Shown here: piece after piece, positions 15,763-23,969 of the stretch
Layout: each line of letters starts with the position of its first letter
Numbering within the stretch: the stretch's first letter is position 1
Assembly (NCBI RefSeq): GCF_002259795.1
Contig: NZ_MWXA01000008.1
Coordinates: 124,001-188,000 of the forward strand
Reading direction: 5' to 3'
Length of the DNA stretch: 64,000 bases
DNA from: Bifidobacterium aquikefiri
GTDB taxonomy: Bacteria > Actinomycetota > Actinomycetes > Actinomycetales > Bifidobacteriaceae
Program-made: the position numbers and the translations under genes
Notes under the pieces: model-generated
Databases searched by the model: none
The model's input: only the letters and a program-made list of their open reading frames with translations
What the model was told of the DNA's origin: nothing

Positions 15763-15897
15763 ATGATTCTCGGCCACAAGCCCAGGTCACGCATCCTCCA
15801 CGAACGGCACGGCATCATCGTCACCAGCCGTTACAGGATCATCCAATGCGCACGCTGCGGCCAAATACTCGACACCACAGGAAGGAGAACACAATGA
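15763..15897 (+). CDS. Possible small Cys-motif protein
   Basis: A 44-codon frame (MILGHKPRS...) ending in an ATGA overlap with the nuclease gene; a TTG six codons upstream is an alternative start. It contains GHKPR and CARCGQIL, a pattern common in tiny phage proteins with a half zinc ribbon. It fills a 160-bp gap. No strong ribosome site is seen. Confidence 0.42.
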   Translation: MILGHKPRSRILHERHGIIVTSRYRIIQCARCGQILDTTGRRTQ

Positions 15898-16841
15898 GCA
15901 GCAAGGCAAACATACTCGCCGTCGCACAGGCAAAACAGCAGCACCCAGCCAACAGTGACCAAGCTAAGACCATCGAACCAGTACATAAAACGTACAAGTT
16001 CCCAACACCGCAGGATGACGAGCCCACACTGTGGCCGGAGATCCGCACAATCATCGAAACCAGCATCCGCGACAACCCACGCAACCGACAGGTGGAACTC
16101 GGTCCAAGCGAACTCGGCACCGACAGTCTCCACACTTTGGCCGCGAAACTCGCCGGATGGCCACAGCAGCAGTCGGTCGGCTGGCTCCCCTACATCGGCA
16201 CCGCAGTCCACGCCCAATTCGAACAGCTCTTCCCCACATTGAACCCGCAGGGATTCGACGAGGACAGGGAAGGGAAACGATTCGAAACGGAGAAACGCGT
16301 CACCGTAGGACATTTGAACGGCCTCTACGGCGGCTACAAGGTCAGCGGCAGCATCGACCTGTACGACAGGAAGAACGCCACCACCATCGACTGGAAAATA
16401 GTCGGCCAGACCACGCTGTGCAACGTGAAAGCCAACGGCATCAGCCAGCAGTACGCCGTGCAAGCAAGCCTCTACGGGCTCGGGCTCGCCAACGAGGAAC
16501 AGCCAATCAGCAGGTCGGCGATCTACTTCCTCCCCCGCAACAGCGTCAGTCTCAACGATGCACTCCCCTGGGAACACCAATGGGACCCACAGCCCGGCAA
16601 ATGGGCACTCGCCCGAGCCCAGCTCACCGTCAACATCATGGACATCATCGAACAGTCAGACGGGCCGGAAGTGCGCGACGCATGGATCAGCCTCCTGCCA
16701 CCAAGCCCAACCCACGACTTCAGCGACGGCACATGGCCCGACGACGATCCACTCGGCATCAACGAACCCAACACAAGCCTGGTGCCCGACAAGTGGAAAC
16801 AGTTGATTCCACTGCTGGAAGCCACCTACCCCAACAAATAA
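15894..16841 (+). CDS. PD-(D/E)XK (RecB/Cas4-like) nuclease
   Basis: About 315 residues from the ATG after AGGAAGGAGAACACA. The nuclease core is legible: H106 in GTAVHAQFEQLF, D155 in SGSIDLYD, D166-x-K168 in TTIDWKIVG, and the QQYAVQASLYGLGL helix (motif QxxxY). These give the RecB-family active site. Phage members act as exonucleases in recombination or end-processing. The next gene encodes a putative ssDNA-binding protein, consistent with a recombination cassette. Confidence 0.85.
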   Translation: MSSKANILAVAQAKQQHPANSDQAKTIEPVHKTYKFPTPQDDEPTLWPEIRTIIETSIRDNPRNRQVELGPSELGTDSLHTLAAKLAGWPQQQSVGWLPYIGTAVHAQFEQLFPTLNPQGFDEDREGKRFETEKRVTVGHLNGLYGGYKVSGSIDLYDRKNATTIDWKIVGQTTLCNVKANGISQQYAVQASLYGLGLANEEQPISRSAIYFLPRNSVSLNDALPWEHQWDPQPGKWALARAQLTVNIMDIIEQSDGPEVRDAWISLLPPSPTHDFSDGTWPDDDPLGINEPNTSLVPDKWKQLIPLLEATYPNK

Positions 16842-16870
16842 CCAAGAATCAAGGAAAGAAGCAACGAATC

Positions 16871-17740
16871 ATGTTCGCAAACAACAACCAAAGCTATAAC
16901 AACGGATACCAGCAGCCACAGCAGTACGGCGGCTACCCACAACAACAGCCCCAGCAGCCCGCAGGAAAACTCGAAAGCCTCGACGACCTACTCAACGGAA
17001 GCGGAGCCAAAAGCTACTTCAACGGCGACAGCCAACCAGGAGCAACAATCACCGGCACACTCGACCTCATCGAAACCAGCCAGATACGCGACTTCCAGAC
17101 CAAGCAACCCTCCTACTGGAATGATGGCCGCCCACAGATGCAGATCCACATCGTCATCCAAACCAATCAACGAGACCCCAGCGTCGACGACGATGACGGA
17201 CGCAGAAGCATCTGGATCAAGGGATGGGGAATCCAATTGAAGGCGTTCCGAGAGGCCTGCCAGAAGGCCGGCATCAAGAAGCCAGGGAAGGGAGACCAGT
17301 TCACCGCCACCTTCACCGGCTACGGGGAACGAGGCAACGCCCCACAGCCACCCAAAGTCTACGAATACCAGATCCAGCATCATGACGGCGTGGACGCACT
17401 GCTCGGACAGCAGCCACCAGTGGGCAACTTTACGCAGCAAGCCCCACGATCATTCCAGCAGTCCCCCGCAGCCGCACCATACCAGCAGCCACCAGTGGGC
17501 AGCATCGCACAGCAGGTTCCACAAACTTACCAACAGCCTGCTCAGTACGCGCAGCAGCCACCAGTCCAGCAGACGCCCCCAGCAGCGGCACCCGCACCAC
17601 AGGTCAACATAATGCAGCTGCAGCAGCTTCAGGCCGCCGGGAAAAGCATGACGGAGATCGCGGGACTCACCGGACTCTCGGAGCCACAGGTCCAGCAGAT
17701 ATTGCAACCAGCAGCCAACGAAGAACAACCAGAATTCTAA
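16871..17740 (+). CDS. Putative single-stranded DNA-binding, OB-fold-like protein
   Basis: 289 residues. A Gln/Tyr-rich head (about 1-30) and a long Gln/Pro/Ala tail (about 185-265) flank a compact beta-rich core with GATITGTLDLIE, QMQIHIVIQT, RRSIWIKGWGIQLKAF and DQFTATFTGYGE, as expected of an SSB/OB fold. The last 35 residues form a small HTH-like helix pair (KSMTEIAGLTGLSEPQVQQIL). The neighbours (nuclease, replicative helicase-primase) fit an SSB role. Specific family assignment was not possible. Confidence 0.6.
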   Translation: MFANNNQSYNNGYQQPQQYGGYPQQQPQQPAGKLESLDDLLNGSGAKSYFNGDSQPGATITGTLDLIETSQIRDFQTKQPSYWNDGRPQMQIHIVIQTNQRDPSVDDDDGRRSIWIKGWGIQLKAFREACQKAGIKKPGKGDQFTATFTGYGERGNAPQPPKVYEYQIQHHDGVDALLGQQPPVGNFTQQAPRSFQQSPAAAPYQQPPVGSIAQQVPQTYQQPAQYAQQPPVQQTPPAAAPAPQVNIMQLQQLQAAGKSMTEIAGLTGLSEPQVQQILQPAANEEQPEF

Positions 17741-17751
17741 AACTGCGAAAA

Positions 17752-17970
17752 GTGTTAGGAAAAGTGTTAGGCGATGAAACCTTTGAAAACAGTAGTTCTC
17801 ACGACACTTTCAATTCAATCGCCTAACACTTCTTTTCACTCCCCCCCTAATACATATCTATATAAACCCTATAAAACTGTTAGAACTGTTAGGAATAGAA
17901 ATATGATAGCCAAAACCATTGGAAACATTGGGATTGTGAGCCTAACACTTATGTGTAAGGAAGTGTTAGA
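17752..17970. repeat. Origin-like cluster of GTGTTAGG repeats
   Basis: GTGTTAGG occurs at 17752 and 17764 and inverted at 17822 and 17941; variants CTGTTAGA (17877), TGTTAGG (17887) and GTGTTAGA (17963) add to at least seven copies. AGTGTTAGGCGAT (17763-17775) is perfectly inverted at 17818-17830. The interval is AT-rich, unlike its surroundings, and lies directly before the replicative helicase-primase gene. This is the layout of a phage replication origin with iterons. A 67-codon frame crosses it but looks incidental. Confidence 0.62.
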
Positions 17971-17976
17971 ACCGTA

Positions 17977-20277
17977 ATGTTTTCCTTATACTCATATTCC
18001 AGTACGAAAATACCCAACGGACCAAAATTCGTCGCCCAGCTCCTGCTTGGACTCGAAACCATAGATCATGAAACAGCCAACAGTTTCATCGACCGAATCG
18101 GAAAAATCGTCAAAATACCCAAGCGAGAAACAGTCGACCGATCCACACCATACGCAGACGACGGATACGCCAAAGCACTCTGGGACTTCCGAAACGATAG
18201 CCTCCTGCTCGGAGACGACAACAAAACCCTCTACGTGCGAGACATCGACCGTACAGGCAACAACCAGCTCCTCGACACCTGGCACGCCATCAGCAACCTT
18301 GAAACCGAATACCATGTCAAGACCACCAAAGCCTACTACCCATGGAACGACCAGCTGCGAATCGAATGCAAAAAACTCGACAAGCGAGTCAGACACGGTA
18401 TCAAATTCAACAACCGCGCCTACCTACGCACCCAGCAAAGCATCAACAGGATCACACCAGACGACGAACGATTCCAGCAACCCTACGAACTCACCCTCGA
18501 CACCGACTATTCAACCAGCCTCGCCGCGAAGGCAGTCGAATACATGCGAGACGTGACCGCCGATGAACACTCAGCACAGAATCTCGGACGCATGTTCGCC
18601 ACCCCACTGCTCGAACCCTACAAGCACTTGACCTACGTCATGTATGGGGATGGCGGCAACGGGAAAGGCATACTTCTCAGTACCCTGAGCCGCAGCTTCC
18701 CGGATCTCGCAGCCAGCGTTGACAGTCAGCGCATCCTCGGAGGCAAGCGAGGCTCGGGCGGATTCGACACGCAGCAGGAGACCGGCAAGCTCATCGGCAC
18801 ACTCTGGGCGTATGACGAGGATGCCGACACCATCGGCATCGACCAGCTCACCTATCTGAAGAAGATCAGCACCGGGGATGCCGTCACCGCGCGCCGCATC
18901 GGAGAGAACGCAGTCAGCTTCACCCCCCGATGCACGTTCATTATCGCCACCAACAACCAGGTCATCACCACCATGACCGCCGCAGTCAGCCGACGATTCG
19001 TATACATTCGCATGCGCGACGGACGCAAGCCCGACGAGTTCACCAGCCTCCTCAACTTCCGCAACCAGTACGGAGCAGCACCGTTCATCATGGCCTCCTG
19101 CAAAATATGGGAAGGCTACGGCGACAACCCCTATGATGACGTGTCCATCAGCAACCCAACCGATGTGACTGACCTCGAGCAGGAGATCATCAACAACGTA
19201 TGCACCAACGGATACGCACCAAGCAACATGCTGGATGGGCTGAAACGGTATGAACAGCGTGACATGCTCGCACGGTTCGGATTGGCAAGAAATGGGCTGA
19301 AATGGATCAAAGAACAAGGTAAACCAATTCGCATTCTTGAAGTGAAGGATGAGGTTCGCTTCGCACCCTACCGGGCAGCCTACCAGCGCGACAGACAGCA
19401 GCTAGAAGACCAGCTTGACACCACACCCAAGAAACCACTGCCCATCGAAGCGGATCCGATTCCACTGCCATCCGAGTTCGCGTTCAACTGCGCGTACACG
19501 CCCGCCGACGAGCAGAAGGTCGCTCGCAACTGGAAGAAACTCAGCGAAGACCCCACCTATGACAGCATGCGCCGTCCCCGCACGCCGGCTTACGCGGTCA
19601 TTCCACGACTCGGTATGGCCGTCATCGACATGGATATGTCGAAGGATGACAGTCCGGACGGCTGGACGGTACTCAACCAGGAAATCGGCAAATATGGAAG
19701 TCAAGATTTCCCGTCCACGTATCTTGTCGGCACGCCATCCGGCGGAGTGCACGCATACTACGCGCTCCCACCGGAGCTCATGGGCACGCTCAAGAACCGA
19801 GTCCACGCGAACGGCATCCCCGTCGACATCCGCTGCGAAAACAAAGGCTACGTCATAGGACCCGGAAGCCACACCAGCAAAGGCGACTACCAACTCCTCG
19901 ACATACCCGAAGGGCAGACGCCACTCATGCCGCCAGCAATGGTCGCATGGCTGAAACGCAACGGATACGTCGAAGGCAACGATCCACAGCCAAGACCAAC
20001 ACCAGTCAAACCAAGGCCACTTCCCACCATCGACCAGCTCATGACCCAACCCACCAGCATACGGAAAAGCCAACCGGAATTAGGTCCCATCGCGGAGGGG
20101 CAAAGGAATTCAACATTGTTTATCCAATTGCTTGGGAGGAGAATGAATCATCCTGAGAATGAAACGAACATCAGAAACGAATTCTATGAACGCGGACGAA
20201 TATCCGGCTTGGGAGAACAAGAACTCACCACCATCTGGAATTCCGTCACCACTATCATCAACCAAAAACACCAGTAG
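17977..20277 (+). CDS. Helicase-PrimPol fusion replication protein
   Basis: This 766-residue protein combines an N-terminal D5/SF3-type helicase with a C-terminal primase-polymerase domain. Helicase: Walker A GDGGNGKG at 224-231, Walker B WAYDEDAD at about 277-284, motif C FIIATNNQ at 321-328 and an arginine-finger candidate SRRF at 338-341. PrimPol: VIDMDM (D551, D553), SGGVHAYY (H592) and VDIRCENKGYVIG (D617) then the GPGSH loop. In most phage and plasmid proteins PrimPol is N-terminal; here the order is reversed. It should open the adjacent repeat-rich origin and prime synthesis. Confidence 0.88.
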   Translation: MFSLYSYSSTKIPNGPKFVAQLLLGLETIDHETANSFIDRIGKIVKIPKRETVDRSTPYADDGYAKALWDFRNDSLLLGDDNKTLYVRDIDRTGNNQLLDTWHAISNLETEYHVKTTKAYYPWNDQLRIECKKLDKRVRHGIKFNNRAYLRTQQSINRITPDDERFQQPYELTLDTDYSTSLAAKAVEYMRDVTADEHSAQNLGRMFATPLLEPYKHLTYVMYGDGGNGKGILLSTLSRSFPDLAASVDSQRILGGKRGSGGFDTQQETGKLIGTLWAYDEDADTIGIDQLTYLKKISTGDAVTARRIGENAVSFTPRCTFIIATNNQVITTMTAAVSRRFVYIRMRDGRKPDEFTSLLNFRNQYGAAPFIMASCKIWEGYGDNPYDDVSISNPTDVTDLEQEIINNVCTNGYAPSNMLDGLKRYEQRDMLARFGLARNGLKWIKEQGKPIRILEVKDEVRFAPYRAAYQRDRQQLEDQLDTTPKKPLPIEADPIPLPSEFAFNCAYTPADEQKVARNWKKLSEDPTYDSMRRPRTPAYAVIPRLGMAVIDMDMSKDDSPDGWTVLNQEIGKYGSQDFPSTYLVGTPSGGVHAYYALPPELMGTLKNRVHANGIPVDIRCENKGYVIGPGSHTSKGDYQLLDIPEGQTPLMPPAMVAWLKRNGYVEGNDPQPRPTPVKPRPLPTIDQLMTQPTSIRKSQPELGPIAEGQRNSTLFIQLLGRRMNHPENETNIRNEFYERGRISGLGEQELTTIWNSVTTIINQKHQ

Positions 20278-20288
20278 GGAGTAACCTC

Positions 20289-20693
20289 ATGCAAACAATC
20301 AATCTCTATCCTGCAAGCAACGACCCGCGCCTACCCGAATGGGCAAAAGGAATGCTGCCAGCCCCGCCTGAAAACGTTGAAGACCAGGCCATCATTTGTG
20401 CATCCGCCGATAGAATTCTCTCACTTTTCCAACTAACTGGAGATCCAAATCTCAATGAACGACTCCACGATGCCGTCAATGATCTCATGTCAGCCGACTT
20501 GCATGATATGGACCAGGTAACCGTCGTCTATTGGCTTCACGTTATTGGATGGACACTTACCGATGCAACTTTCAACATCACAGAGAGCCAGGTTAAAAAC
20601 TTGGTCGACGATTACCACGAAACATGTCTTCGCATGGCTCTTTCACCAATTCGAGGAGTGAAAGGAATGACCGTTCCTTCAGCGGAATTCTAA
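20289..20693 (+). CDS. Hypothetical early phage protein
   Basis: 134 acidic, mostly helical residues (MQTINLYPAS...) starting 11 bp after the replication gene, with GGGAGTAACCTC as ribosome site. There are no Cys clusters or membrane segments. No family recognised; probable accessory of the replication module by position. Confidence 0.6.
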   Translation: MQTINLYPASNDPRLPEWAKGMLPAPPENVEDQAIICASADRILSLFQLTGDPNLNERLHDAVNDLMSADLHDMDQVTVVYWLHVIGWTLTDATFNITESQVKNLVDDYHETCLRMALSPIRGVKGMTVPSAEF

Positions 20694-20724
20694 CAATTCC
20701 AAGAGATATCTATGCGGAAGAGAG

Positions 20725-21168
20725 ATGTTTCAGATGACACGTCAGCGCAAGCCGTCATGGCTTCGCATCCTCTGCCCTGACGGCAACCTTGCAAAACTCA
20801 AGCCGCGCAGATGCACGTGCGGACGATGGACCATCAGATGCGAACCCACGCACGGCGTATGGGAATCCTACGATCCAGGCATCATCCACGGAAGCGAGGA
20901 TCTAAGCGTCGCCATCATCCTCAACCGAAGACTGATGCAAGTCATCTGGAACATGGGCATCAGCCAGCCACTCCTCAGAAACACGTGGGGAGCCGCAGGC
21001 ATCACACCCGAAGCCACCTACCTCGGCGAACACGACTGCCAGTGTCAGCCCATCAGCATGAAACCGTTCAAGCTTCCCGCCAAGCCGCACGCATCAAGTG
21101 ACATTCTCGCCAATGTCACCGTCACACCATCGGAGATCAGGGAATTCAAGAAAGTCTGGTACCAATGA
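20725..21168 (+). CDS. Hypothetical phage protein with CTCGRW motif
   Basis: 147 residues. CTCGRWTIRC near residue 30 and CQC near 118 suggest a zinc site. The start MFQMTRQRK follows GGAAGAGAG; the next Met three codons on is also possible. It overlaps the following gene by 4 bp. Function unknown; the basic N-terminus suggests nucleic-acid contact. Confidence 0.6.
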   Translation: MFQMTRQRKPSWLRILCPDGNLAKLKPRRCTCGRWTIRCEPTHGVWESYDPGIIHGSEDLSVAIILNRRLMQVIWNMGISQPLLRNTWGAAGITPEATYLGEHDCQCQPISMKPFKLPAKPHASSDILANVTVTPSEIREFKKVWYQ

Positions 21169-21959
21169 ACTGCCAACACTGCCACAAGCCAGTGGAAGAC
21201 GACTACACGCTCTGCCCCACATGCGAACTCGCCTTCACACTCCTCATCCTCCGACTCGTCACATTCACCGAACCGTTGAAGGCAAGCCTCGACTCCACCA
21301 TCCACCCAGGAGGACACCAGCCGACACGAACCAACCTGCCAACCCCACCAACACCCATCAGGCTCGAAGTGCTCGACCTCATCGACATACTCGACTCAAC
21401 CGCCAGCGAACTCGCACGATGGCTCGAAGACAGCGACCAGGAAACCGCATTCACCAGCATCCAGGACGCACTCATCCGATGCACCGAATCCAACCATCTC
21501 CCACGATTCACCGACGCGGAACTCTACTGGCAGACATTCACTCGACTCGAGAAACGCATCCTCCAAACCATCGACGCACCAGAGGAAACACGAATCATCG
21601 GACGATGCCCCAACCGACTCTGCGGCATACAACTCACCGCACCCAGTACGGCCACCACCATCATCTGCCCCATCTGCAACAACACATGGACCATCAAGGA
21701 AGTCAAACAGGAGTGGCTACGCCAACTCGTCCAGGAAGGCAGAAAGACCGGCACCGCTGCCGAATGTGCGAAGGCATTCACCATCAGCGGCATCACGATC
21801 AAACGCCACACCATCACCATGTGGAAAGACCGCGGCAAGATCGAACCCATCGGCATCGACGCCAGCCAGCATCCGCTCTACAAGTACGCCGACGTATACC
21901 GGATCGCGACACGAAAAAACGCGAAACGACTTGACAAAAATTCAACTGTGACCGCATAA
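21165..21959 (+). CDS. Zinc-ribbon/HTH phage protein
   Basis: 264 residues with CQHCHKPVEDDYTLCPTC at the N-terminus (a four-Cys ribbon), a helical middle, a second ribbon (CPNRLCGIQL with CPICNNTW), then a C-terminal helix-turn-helix-like region (GTAAECAKAFTISGITIKRH, MWKDRGKIEPIG). It is the last gene before the early terminator, a position often held by late-gene activators. That role is inference. Confidence 0.62.
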   Translation: MNCQHCHKPVEDDYTLCPTCELAFTLLILRLVTFTEPLKASLDSTIHPGGHQPTRTNLPTPPTPIRLEVLDLIDILDSTASELARWLEDSDQETAFTSIQDALIRCTESNHLPRFTDAELYWQTFTRLEKRILQTIDAPEETRIIGRCPNRLCGIQLTAPSTATTIICPICNNTWTIKEVKQEWLRQLVQEGRKTGTAAECAKAFTISGITIKRHTITMWKDRGKIEPIGIDASQHPLYKYADVYRIATRKNAKRLDKNSTVTA

Positions 21960-21978
21960 TGTGAATGGATAATCAGAT

Positions 21979-22016
21979 GAAAAGCCCAAGCCACACGGTT
22001 TGGGCTTTTCTCATAT
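21979..22016 (+). terminator. Early operon terminator
   Basis: GAAAAGCCCAA/TTGGGCTTTTC forms an 11-bp stem with a short loop, ending in TTTTC. It lies about 20 bp after the last early gene and before the packaging genes, separating early from late transcription. Confidence 0.85.
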
Positions 22017-22148
22017 CCACGCCCGACCCCTTGCAATCACATTGCTTCTTTCCAACCCAACCAGTCGGGCACTACACTTTAATCCTCAATCACAACTCCG
22101 ACGCAGCCGAAACGGCCTTCGCGAAACGCACCAGCCCGGAGGCCAGAC

Positions 22149-22616
22149 ATGAACCGATTCACCAAAGCGGAGGAAAAGAAACTCAGACAACTCCACAGCC
22201 AAGGACTCAGCCTCAATGAAATTGCCCGACAACTCCACAGAAGCTCAAGCACCATCGGCAAATACTCCAAACAACTCGGACTGAGTTTCGCACGTGCGCG
22301 AACGAAAAACGCGACCAAGGCGAAGCAGGCTGACGCTGCCGCGTTGCGTGCTGACTTGAAGTTGAGACTGTTGCATGAGGCTGTTTTGATGCTTGATTCC
22401 TTGCATAAACCGTTTCTGCTTGGCGGTCTTGGCGGTAAGGACAACTCGTACAACGAGCATGTGATGCCGAGTCCTCCGCCTGCCGAGATGCGTAATCTCA
22501 TGACCAGTGTTGGTATTGCTTTGCAACGGTCGATTGAGTTGGAGAAGGTAGATCAGCAGTCGGAGACTTCGGTCACCGTAATAGACGAATATCTAAGGAC
22601 ACTTGGTATTGGCTAG
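22149..22616 (+). CDS. terS: Putative terminase small subunit
   Basis: 155 residues beginning with a homeodomain-like HTH (FTKAEEKKLRQLHSQGLSLNEIARQLHRS then SSTIGKYSKQLGL), typical of small terminases that recognise packaging sites, followed by a helical oligomerisation segment. It directly precedes the large terminase. The 130 bp upstream hold no gene and could contain the packaging site. Confidence 0.78.
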   Translation: MNRFTKAEEKKLRQLHSQGLSLNEIARQLHRSSSTIGKYSKQLGLSFARARTKNATKAKQADAAALRADLKLRLLHEAVLMLDSLHKPFLLGGLGGKDNSYNEHVMPSPPPAEMRNLMTSVGIALQRSIELEKVDQQSETSVTVIDEYLRTLGIG

Positions 22617-22628
22617 GGGGGGTCCTGT

Positions 22629-23969
22629 ATGTCATCATTGGAACCCCTCACAAACAAGGCCGGAAAAGCTGTAAGCATTCCGGACTGGGCGAAGATCATC
22701 GCCTACGATGGCGCCGTCCGTAGCGGCAAGACCGTCGGCGAGCTGCTCTACTGGGTGAAGTACTGCCTGCATGGCCCGCAGGGATTGCTGCTGATTGGTG
22801 GGCGTACCGAACGTACGATTGCGAACAACCTGATTTATCCGTTGGTGCAATGGTTTGGACCGAAGAACATCGTCTACCGGCAGAGTACAGGTATTTGCAC
22901 CATCTTCGGCCGTGAATGCCTGGTCGTCGGATTCAACGATGCACAAGCGCAAACCAAGATACAGGGCTTAACGCTTGCTGGCGCATTATTGGATGAGGCC
23001 GCGGTCATTCCCGAATCAGCGTTCACCATGCTCGTCAGCCGTCTCAGCATCCCAGGCGCACGACTGTTCTTCACATGCAATCCCGAAGGACCTGAGCACT
23101 GGCTGAAACGCAAGTGGCTGGACCGTGCACGACTATGGATAGACAAGAACGGTGTTAAACATGAGCAGGATGATGAGCATACTCTGAACCTATACCGTGT
23201 CACTTTCATCCTCGAAGACAACACGTGGCTCGTCCAGAACAACCCCGACTATATCGCCGAACTGAAACGCCAATACACGGGACTCTGGTATCGGCGCATG
23301 ATCGAATCCGAATGGGTAGCAGCCGAAGGCGCCATCTACCCCATGTGGGACCCAGACAGGTATGTCATCGACTGGAATCAGCTTCCCCGAATGAGCCGCA
23401 TTCTCGCGGTCGGCTGCGATTACGGTACGACGAACGCGAGCACGGGCATCATGCTCGGCATGCATGACATCCTCGACCAGTACGGTCGCATCACCGGCCA
23501 TGACCTGTATGCGATAGACGAATTCCGATACGATTCCCGTGCCGGTAATCCACGCATCACCGACGCCGACCTATCATCACGCTTCCGCACATGGCTCAAC
23601 GCTCCACATCTCCCCTACGAAACCGCCCTGCAACCGGAATGGATATTCGTCGACCCGGCCGCAGCATCCTACAAAGTGCAACTGGCACAGGATGGTGTCA
23701 GGAATCTTGCGGACGGTGAGAACAATGTCAGCTACGGGATAAGCAAGGTCGCCTCACTGCTCGACACCAACAAGCTTCACATCAGCAGCAAGTGCAAGGG
23801 ATTGATCGAGGAATTTCCCGGCTACTGCTGGGATCCGAAAGCATCAGACCAAGGCTTGGACAAGCCCATCAAACAGGCAGACCACTCATTGGACGGCCTG
23901 CGTTACGCGGTCGCCACCACCGAAACCGAATGGCAGCCGCAACTCACGAACGGAGGCCAAACATGGTAA
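22629..23969 (+). CDS. terL: Terminase large subunit
   Basis: The 446-residue packaging motor has a Walker A at GAVRSGKT (28-35), Walker B at LLDEAA (D122, E123), a coupling FFTCNPEG motif (about 147-154) and the RNase H-like nuclease domain starting AVGCDYGTTNAS (D264) with later acidic residues (VDPAA, and DGLRYAV near the end). Pattern resembles PBSX/SPP1-type TerL. GGGGGGG precedes its ATG. Its stop overlaps the portal start. Confidence 0.94.
   Translation: MSSLEPLTNKAGKAVSIPDWAKIIAYDGAVRSGKTVGELLYWVKYCLHGPQGLLLIGGRTERTIANNLIYPLVQWFGPKNIVYRQSTGICTIFGRECLVVGFNDAQAQTKIQGLTLAGALLDEAAVIPESAFTMLVSRLSIPGARLFFTCNPEGPEHWLKRKWLDRARLWIDKNGVKHEQDDEHTLNLYRVTFILEDNTWLVQNNPDYIAELKRQYTGLWYRRMIESEWVAAEGAIYPMWDPDRYVIDWNQLPRMSRILAVGCDYGTTNASTGIMLGMHDILDQYGRITGHDLYAIDEFRYDSRAGNPRITDADLSSRFRTWLNAPHLPYETALQPEWIFVDPAAASYKVQLAQDGVRNLADGENNVSYGISKVASLLDTNKLHISSKCKGLIEEFPGYCWDPKASDQGLDKPIKQADHSLDGLRYAVATTETEWQPQLTNGGQTW

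Noticed and set aside
17774-17977. 67-codon frame across the origin-like repeats, ending in TAATG before the replication gene
   Set aside because: The repeats explain the sequence and the peptide has no protein-like order; the stop-start overlap is the only point in favour.
21965-22219. 84-codon frame after the early terminator
   Set aside because: It starts within the terminator hairpin and has no ribosome site or recognisable pattern.
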